A stretch of DNA of 64,000 nt from Arvicola amphibius (Eukaryota > Chordata > Mammalia > Rodentia > Cricetidae), in the NCBI RefSeq assembly GCF_903992535.2, contig NC_052048.2, positions 78,433,928 through 78,497,927 of the forward strand. The letters run 5' to 3'. Shown in pieces: positions 57,453 to 64,000 of this stretch. The notes under the pieces are model-generated. The model was not told the origin of the DNA, ran no database searches, and worked only from the letters and a program-made list of their open reading frames with translations. The position numbers were made by a program, and so were the translations under genes. Within the stretch, counting starts at the first letter, position 1. Every line of letters starts with the position of its first letter.

Positions 57453-58286
57453 TGCTTTTGTCTTTTCTACCTTCTACTTTCCTTATGGTTCTCATCTTCT
57501 GTGACCTTCACCACAGGATCCTGTCACTGTTTCATGCCACTGGTATACTTAAGAAAGTGTTCTGGGAATATCTTTGCTGTCTAACCCTCGCATCTGCCTT
57601 GAGTGGCTAGACCTACAAATTGCCTATCTCTTTTGAATTGTTCAAAGTCTAACATGGAGCATGAATCCAAAAGACACATAAGGATGACAACACATGTAGA
57701 ATGTAAAATTAAAGTTTTTCTTTGTTAAATCCCTCAGTGTGAAGTGATTTCTCAAAGGGAAGGCATATTAATTTTCGAACTGTTGTTTTCCATCCTGTTG
57801 GAAAAGCTGTTTGAGACAAGGTCTCTTAGGTTGTCTTGGGTGGCCTTGATTCCAGTCTGTTGCACTCCAGAGAATGGCCATGTTGTCCTCTATATTACAC
57901 CTTCAAAATTCTTAAATTATGTGACTGTACCATCTAGCTCAGTTTTAAAATAATTTGTTAGAGTCATTTAGTCAGTTATCCAGTGCAGTCACAGGCAAAG
58001 TCACATATGGAACATTGTTTCTGTCTTCTGACCAAAATAGGAGGAAGAATTTATTCTGTACATTGCAGGGGAAACAGGGTAGGCAACCAGCTCCTGGAGT
58101 CAGCATTATGATAAAGGACTTGATTGTGGTCAGGGGAGTGTTTCTGTAATTTCCCAACATCTTTTAATTCATATCATGTGAATGAACACAGATCAGTGTG
58201 GGTGTACAGTTTAAAAAGGTTATCTTGAGCCAATGAATACTAAAGGTGTAATTAAGCACAGATCCTATGCAGATACTTTAGTCCTG
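57453..58286. other. Unassigned, with a weak SINE-like stretch
   Basis: 57810-57870 (GAGACAAGGTCTCTTAGG, GGTGGCCTTGATTCC) may be a very old B1-related piece. The rest is unrecognised. Confidence 0.4.
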
Positions 58287-58292
58287 CTTAAC

Positions 58293-58742
58293 TGTAACCC
58301 CGCCGGCAGGGTCAGCTATTCAGGGTCCTCTGAAGGGGCGCTAACCTGCAAGACATGGGCTGAAGAAGAGGAATGGAAACCAAGCAAGATTCTATTGTCA
58401 AGGTCTCCCTTTATTGGGGTGAAAGTTACAGCTTATATACCCTTGAATGGGGTAGAGGTAGGTATAGGCAGGAACTATGCCGGGGTAACTGAAGGTCATC
58501 AGCCAGCACCTGGTGTAAGCCGAAGCATGTGATCCATTAGCATTGGAGTAAGGGGTGGGTTCCCTTAACAGAAGTGATCCATTAGCATTGGAGTAAGGGG
58601 TGGGTTCCGTTAATGGATAGCTCTCAAGATAGTGGGATGAGGGGTGGGTTCTCTGTAAACATCCTTAGGGCAATGACCTCTGCAATCCCTGTAAGGACGA
58701 TGGTCCCTGACAAATCTATCCTTAGGAAAATTGTCCCTGACA
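58293..58742 (-). mobile_element. Solo LTR (ERV2-type) with TATA, AATAAA and U3 duplication
   Basis: 450 bp. On minus it starts TGTCAGGGACAATTTTCC and ends CGGCGGGGTTACA. The exact 6-bp target duplication CTTAAC is at 58287-58292 and 58743-58748. GGGTATATAAGCTG (TATA, about 58430-58443) precedes AATAAA (58410-58415) at the expected distance. U3 contains a 45-bp tandem duplication beginning at 58529 and 58574. A different family from the 40128 and 16409 LTRs. Confidence 0.93.
58529..58618 (-). repeat. 45-bp tandem duplication in LTR U3
   Basis: GTGATCCATTAGCATTGGAG occurs at 58529 and 58574, each followed by TAAGGGGTGGGTTCC. A shorter related word GATGAGGGGTGGGTTCT follows at about 58636. Enhancer-position duplications of this kind are common in LTRs. 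Confidence 0.88.
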
Positions 58743-58748
58743 CTTAAC

Positions 58749-61700
58749 ACAGTTATTTCAGCTCAGAGGTTTGAGAAACAGTCTATTGATTTTAACTCTA
58801 TGTGTCAGGTTACAGATCTCAGAGACAACTTGTACATATGGGCAAAATCAGTCTATCTCTTATTAATGACTTTCCCTCTACTAGGGAAAGTCCTACTGTT
58901 TTTCAAAGTTAGTATACCTAAGTTTTTTAATCTTAAAAATACAACATTTTTTATCATTTTAAAAATCACTTATTGGTATCAGATTTAAATATTTACTTTA
59001 AGTGCATTACTGCCCTTATCTCTGTTTCTCTTCACCAATGTTTCTATGTCGTTAATAGCTTCAATCTTTTTCTCTTAATTCATGTTATTGATTCCTGTGT
59101 AAAGCAATGCCTTCTATAGCCTAGGTTTGCCTCATGTTTTATAACTGAGAATTGTTTTGAACACCTAACCTTGGCTCTTCTGCCCAGTGCTGGGAAGATA
59201 GTTCTGCAAACTCCTTATAGACTGGGCCTTCACTAGCCTATGAGATGGAAAATTAGACCAGTTCATAGGTGACCTGCAGTCTCTCTGTCTTTTGGCGGGG
59301 GGACCTATATGTTAAGAGAGACATGTGATCAAATTGAGTCATTGGAAACTTTGAAGCTGATCCCAAAAGAGTGCAGAAATGGAGAGGAAGGTGGGAGGGT
59401 GAGAGCTTTCCCATTTCAACAGTAGTTGAGATTAGTAATGTGGAATTAGGTAGTCAATTTGAGATGCTTCATAAAGGTCCTGATTGGCCATTTCTTAAGG
59501 TATACAGACAAGTGCAATCAAAAATCTGTGTAAAGAACTGACCTGATCATGCAAACAATTGCTATAGTTACAGTAGTCAACCAAAATAGAAGATCTGGCA
59601 ATATGTTGTGACCCTGCCTAACAAGTCTGTTCTTTTTCTTGTATAAGATGTGCATCTTTAGAGAAAAGGTCTGAGAACTCTTTGATATGCTCTAATCACT
59701 TGTCAGGAACACATGGCTATTAAGTCTGTTTCAACATTTCAAAATTAATTTTGAGATTATAACTCTATCATATCCATATTCTCCTTCCTGCCTCCAAGCT
59801 TACCATGACCCCTCATTGTTTTCTAATTCATGCCCTCTTTTTCTTTAACAACAATTGACTGAGATCTGTGTTTGTCAGCAGGATTTTCCAGGTATGTAGC
59901 AGTGGGTTGGCTGAACTAGACATTGCATATGTAATGTGATGTGTGTACAAAGAACCATGTGATTTGGATGAGGAACAGGATGTGTTCAGGAGAGTACACA
60001 GATAAGGTCCTGTCTATTGCACTGAAAAGACAAAGCTAGAAGAACTGTGTTGCCTGAGTCATTTGATCTTGGCTAACCCAGTAGGGGAGGTGTTAGTGTT
60101 CTGAGGCACACCTGGGATGCTCTAACCCATGAGCAATCAGGATTACTAGTGACAAATAGTTTTTGTGTTCTTTCTGGGATTCCCCTCTGCTTCTGCTGTA
60201 GTGAGTTGTAAGAAAGACAACAAGCTATGCCTTGGTGAGTTTGGCATGTTAAGAGCAGATCTCCTGTGCTGTCATTTCTGCTGGGTATGCCATGAGGCAG
60301 ACTGAATATGTGGTGACTTGGACAGTGACCCTTGTCCTCTGAGCCTCCCTGTATATGGATTTCCTGGGAAGTGGGAGAATCTGCAGGTCTGGAATGGAGG
60401 ATATGATGCTTGTAGTAACTCTGTTCAGTGTGCACACACAAGCACTGCTGCTTGTGTGCAGAGGGGAGACGAACTGGAAATCTGGAGGTCTGGTTTATAG
60501 AAGTTCTGAATATGGCATTCCACTCGCAGGTTTGTCTCATAAATGATAGAAGCAGTTTAGAAACTATTAGAAAGATGGTGATGGGATCATCTTTCAGCAG
60601 TACATGACTAGAACACTCTTACAAACTTTCTCTTTCTACCAGCCACAATGGTGTGATTTAGTGAAGTTTAGTTCCAGAGGACAAAAGGAGTTTCTAATCT
60701 GCAAGATTTCTCATATATGCATGGTGTTGGGCAGGTAGATAGGTCATAATCCAAATTTTGTGCCATAATCCTTGTTTGCAAGAAGTAGATTTTAAATTAT
60801 TCTTCTATATTGTTTGGAATTGGGCATCAGTGTTGGGGAGGAACTGCATTTTCCTTAAACAACAAGGAAGTATACAGGGCTGCAGAACCCTAGCAAGTGA
60901 TAACCTTCATTTGTAGTGAGAGGTCTTGAACATGGGGTTTCTGTCTTTGGAAGAAATGTTAGTAGCTAGAGGGACCAAAAACAATTTAAAGGTCACTTTG
61001 TTCTAATTTTATGAAAGTTGTGAAGTCTGTATTTATTTAATGTCTATACTAATAGGATCATAGATACATTGGGGTCAAAATCACACTATTCCTTGCTAAG
61101 TTTCCTTTGGTTTTCTGACTAAAAGTTAACAATATTTTTATGTCTTTGTTCTTTTCATAAGTATTGTATACATTTTTAATTGTTGTGTCTTTTTGGTAAG
61201 TATAGAAGTCATATCAATCTGTGTACTACTTTCTCATAATTCCTTTGACCATTCTGAGTATTTCCATTGTGAATGTAGATTTGTAATTGACTTCCCTGTT
61301 ATAAATTGTTAGGCATTGTCAATTTATTGAATTCATATTATGGTGCAAATTTACTATATACAATACCTTAATTTTACTGCAACATGCTCACAAGGATCAT
61401 TTATTCACTTTATTTATTTAGGCTGTCTTGTTCTTGTTGTTGTTAAACTGAGAAAGACTTTTTGTTTATTGGACAGAAGGTATTATGGGTCTTGGTATGT
61501 GACACAGCACATATTCTTTTGTGGGATGACCTGAGTTCTATTACCTACAATCAAATTGGGAGGCTTTTCAGTTTTTACTATTCCAGATCCAAGGGATCTG
61601 AAATCCTTTTTTGTATGTCACTCATACAAAAGCATATGGAACACATTCTCAGTCATGTACAAACATATAAAAAAAACAACAAACTTATTTTCAAAAGTGT

Positions 61701-63299
61701 TTGCCACTTATGAAGCAAATAAAGTAAAACAAGTTGCTTTTCGTGTACACTGCTTCATTAAAAATCAGTTGTCTTGCATTTTGTTTTAAACAGTATTCAT
61801 TTTCTCAGTTTGATGCAGACTTACAGGGCTGTCATTCATCATAGGAAACAAAATGGTGTCAAAGTGATCTTAACAGACATCCTTTTCTTTGACATAAGAG
61901 CATGAGATTCTTTAGTAGCCAAAACTATTTTCTACAAACTTAAAACTTGAGAAGGCTTCAAGTGAGTCTCCTGTTTTGATGGAACAGCCCTGCTCACCCA
62001 ACCCATTTACTTAAACTGGTTAAATAGAGAATTGGAGTATATAGGATGAGGGCTGTTACGTGATTCCTTGGAGTTTGATTTTGATTAGAATCTTGTCTTA
62101 TTTAAGGGACCTTAAAATATATTTGTAGGTCTGTCCTTGTATTTTATTTTATTAGTGATGCGATCTCTGTTTTGTTGATTTTATCAATAGTTATCTAATT
62201 ATATTGTTCATTTTCTGGAATATGATCGTCTTTCACCAATTTTGTGTTCAGCAGTTTTCTTATGAGTTCCTTGAATTTTTGTTGGTTTGGGAAGTATCTG
62301 TGTAGAAATAATTTTCTATTTTTGGTCTTAAATACTTGCCTCTTCCCATTACCTGTCCAATCTGTGCTTTATAGTTGCTGCTATCTTCATGTTTGTGTTT
62401 TTGTTGCTATATGATTAGTAGATTCTCTTTGGATCTTTAAAGCCTTCTAGTATATTATTATCACTTTTTCTTAATTAGCCTCAGCTTTGAACATGACATA
62501 GACTAGATTCATCTGAGGAAACACCAACTGAAAGTGTACCTAGATCAGAAAATGTAGTTACCTGGAAGATGGGAATGTTGAGAGTAATGATAGACAGTGG
62601 TGGCCAAGGTCAAAGGGTTATAGTGTGCAATAGGCTCTATAGGGAACCATAGAGCTGGCCTGGCCTATCTACCTTGAGAGATGTGTGTCATAAGTTTTTT
62701 ACATGAATATCCATGGCTCCTCGGGCAGAATGTGCTTTCCAGTACCTGAAACATTGATACATTCCCTCAGGTAGTGAAGCACTCAGGCTAATTTGTGTTT
62801 CTGTATATGATCACTTAGTAGTCAAGGAATCACAGAAGTTTAATAGGACAGTTGGTCTTAGACACTAATTTTGTGTACCCTGTATGGCTTGCAAACTTCA
62901 TTTTATCTTGGCAACTAAACTATATTTATCCTGGAAATTGACATCTTCTGTTTCTGATAAACACAATAAAAAATCTGATTGCTCTCCATAAAACAGTCAT
63001 AGCATCCTCTTGCTGTGGTGACTCCAGCTCAAGCCTGAGATTATTCCTCTGGGTCCCATCAGTTGGTTGGTAAGTGAGCACAGATGCTTAGAAGACTTCA
63101 TGAAAAATTTAGCAAGAGGCCATTTGTGTGATATTTTGGCCCCAAATCCTTCGTTTTCTCTCCATGACCCAAGAAAGTGAGTAAGGCACTATTAAAAAGT
63201 AACAGTCTGATTTCTTAGACCAAGTATTTCTTCTGTCGGATGGTTATTACTGATGACACATTTGCATCAACAGGGAAAAGGAAACAAGGAGAAAGAAAT
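58749..63299. other. Unassigned, mostly unique-looking sequence
   Basis: About 4.5 kb with no recognisable gene, SINE, L1 or LTR. The longest open frame (60073-60540, minus, 155 codons) has no domain-like pattern. Confidence 0.4.
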
Positions 63300-63305
63300 G
63301 AAAAG

Positions 63306-63615
63306 TGTAGTTGAAAGTTTCTCTCCTACCTGCCAATTTTTGAGTAACCACTCAGAGGCTTATATTAATTATAAATATTTGGCCAATGGTTCAGACTATT
63401 ACTGGCTAGCTTTGCCCTGGTTCCTGGTTTATTTCCTTACATCTTGCTTCTCTGGTAGCTCTTGGTGTCTCCATTACCCTGCAGTCTTTCTCTCTGTATC
63501 TCTGGTAGATTTTTTTCTACCTGGCTATATTCTGCACTGCCATATACCAAAAGAGCTTTATTCATTAACCATACAAAGCAACACATATTCACAGAATACA
63601 AAATACCCCACATCA
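63306..63615 (-). mobile_element. Solo ERV2-type LTR
   Basis: 310 bp. On minus it starts TGATGTGGGGTATTTTG, carries AATAAAGC early and ends GAAACTTTCAACTACA, with the same layout as the 40128 family. The exact target duplication GAAAAG is at 63300-63305 and 63616-63621. Confidence 0.9.
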
Positions 63616-63621
63616 GAAAAG

Positions 63622-64000
63622 TCTTCATTTTGTTGAGAAAAACATCATTAAGTAGTTTCAGATGGCAGTACAATGCTTAAAAGATTCAGGGATTGTCAAC
63701 GATTTTAGCTCCATTTAAGGGAGGACCCATGATCTACATTTGAAGCCTAAGAAGGTGTCCCATCCAGCTAAGACCGTATTTTATGGAAGGAGTATACAAA
63801 TTAATTCCTTGTCCCAGAAGCAACATCATACAGAGCACCAAATTTGGTCTAGGCTTGGTTGTGCCCATTATGTTTTGGCAGGATAACATATGTTGTACTG
63901 ATTCTGGAAACAGGAAAGCTGTAAAATGTAAAAGTCATGGATTCTTCTTCTGTGATCAGTGCATCACTATTTTACCCGTCTATGTTTGGAAGAGTCAGAG
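63622..64000. other. Unassigned sequence to window end
   Basis: Nothing recognised. Confidence 0.45.

Noticed and set aside
57810..57920. Very old SINE
   Set aside because: Only the first third resembles B1; too weak to list as an element.
60073..60540. Minus-strand open frame of 155 codons
   Set aside because: No domain pattern, no splice or promoter context, and no resemblance to a known family; it is likely chance.

Overview
The window is repeat-rich muroid rodent DNA from a light-chain (kappa) immunoglobulin V region. Three things support this: B1 SINEs, several generations of rodent-type L1, and ERV2-class LTRs with 6-bp target duplications. The flavour of the L1 3' UTRs and of the mys-like LTR family points to Cricetidae (hamster, vole or deer-mouse group), but that placement is inference. 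There are no bacterial features and no CRISPR arrays. I see no evidence of a previously undescribed molecular system.

Gene content. Two V-kappa segments lie on the minus strand. Each has a leader exon, a V exon, a 12-bp-spacer RSS and an upstream octamer: 23243-23741 (Igkv4-like) and 29353-29824 (human IGKV1-like clan). A third, badly decayed V segment of the IGKV2 type lies on the plus strand at 32663-33433. A decayed double-homeobox (DUX-type) pseudogene occupies about 25800-27110 on the minus strand, between the two minus-strand V segments. A processed RPL37 pseudogene with matching target duplications is at 35734-36098. Near the right side, a CpG-rich tract (54930-55590) is followed by a candidate promoter and first exon (about 55850-56013, ATG directly before a GTGAGT donor, as in KRAB zinc-finger genes). 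This exon would belong to a gene running out of the window to the right.

Layout. 1-16 kb: an LTR end, an old L1, a full-length decayed L1 (about 1656-8095), ERV and medium-reiteration repeats, and an L1 with another L1 inserted in its ORF1. 16-36 kb: the V-kappa part, with two solo LTRs, a 5'-inverted L1, old L1 pieces, the DUX and RPL37 pseudogenes, and diverged copies of V-flanking sequence. 37-53.4 kb: an almost unbroken stack of L1s. These carry a structurally complete LTR retroelement (40128-43369) and two solo LTRs, each with an identifiable 6-bp target duplication. 53.4-64 kb: a compound microsatellite, the CpG-rich tract and candidate exon, two further solo LTRs and mostly unique sequence.

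Only the two minus-strand V segments form a working unit: octamer promoter, spliced leader, V domain and RSS for joining to J-kappa. Everything else is transposon sequence, pseudogene or unassigned DNA. The transposons give a readable relative chronology through nesting.
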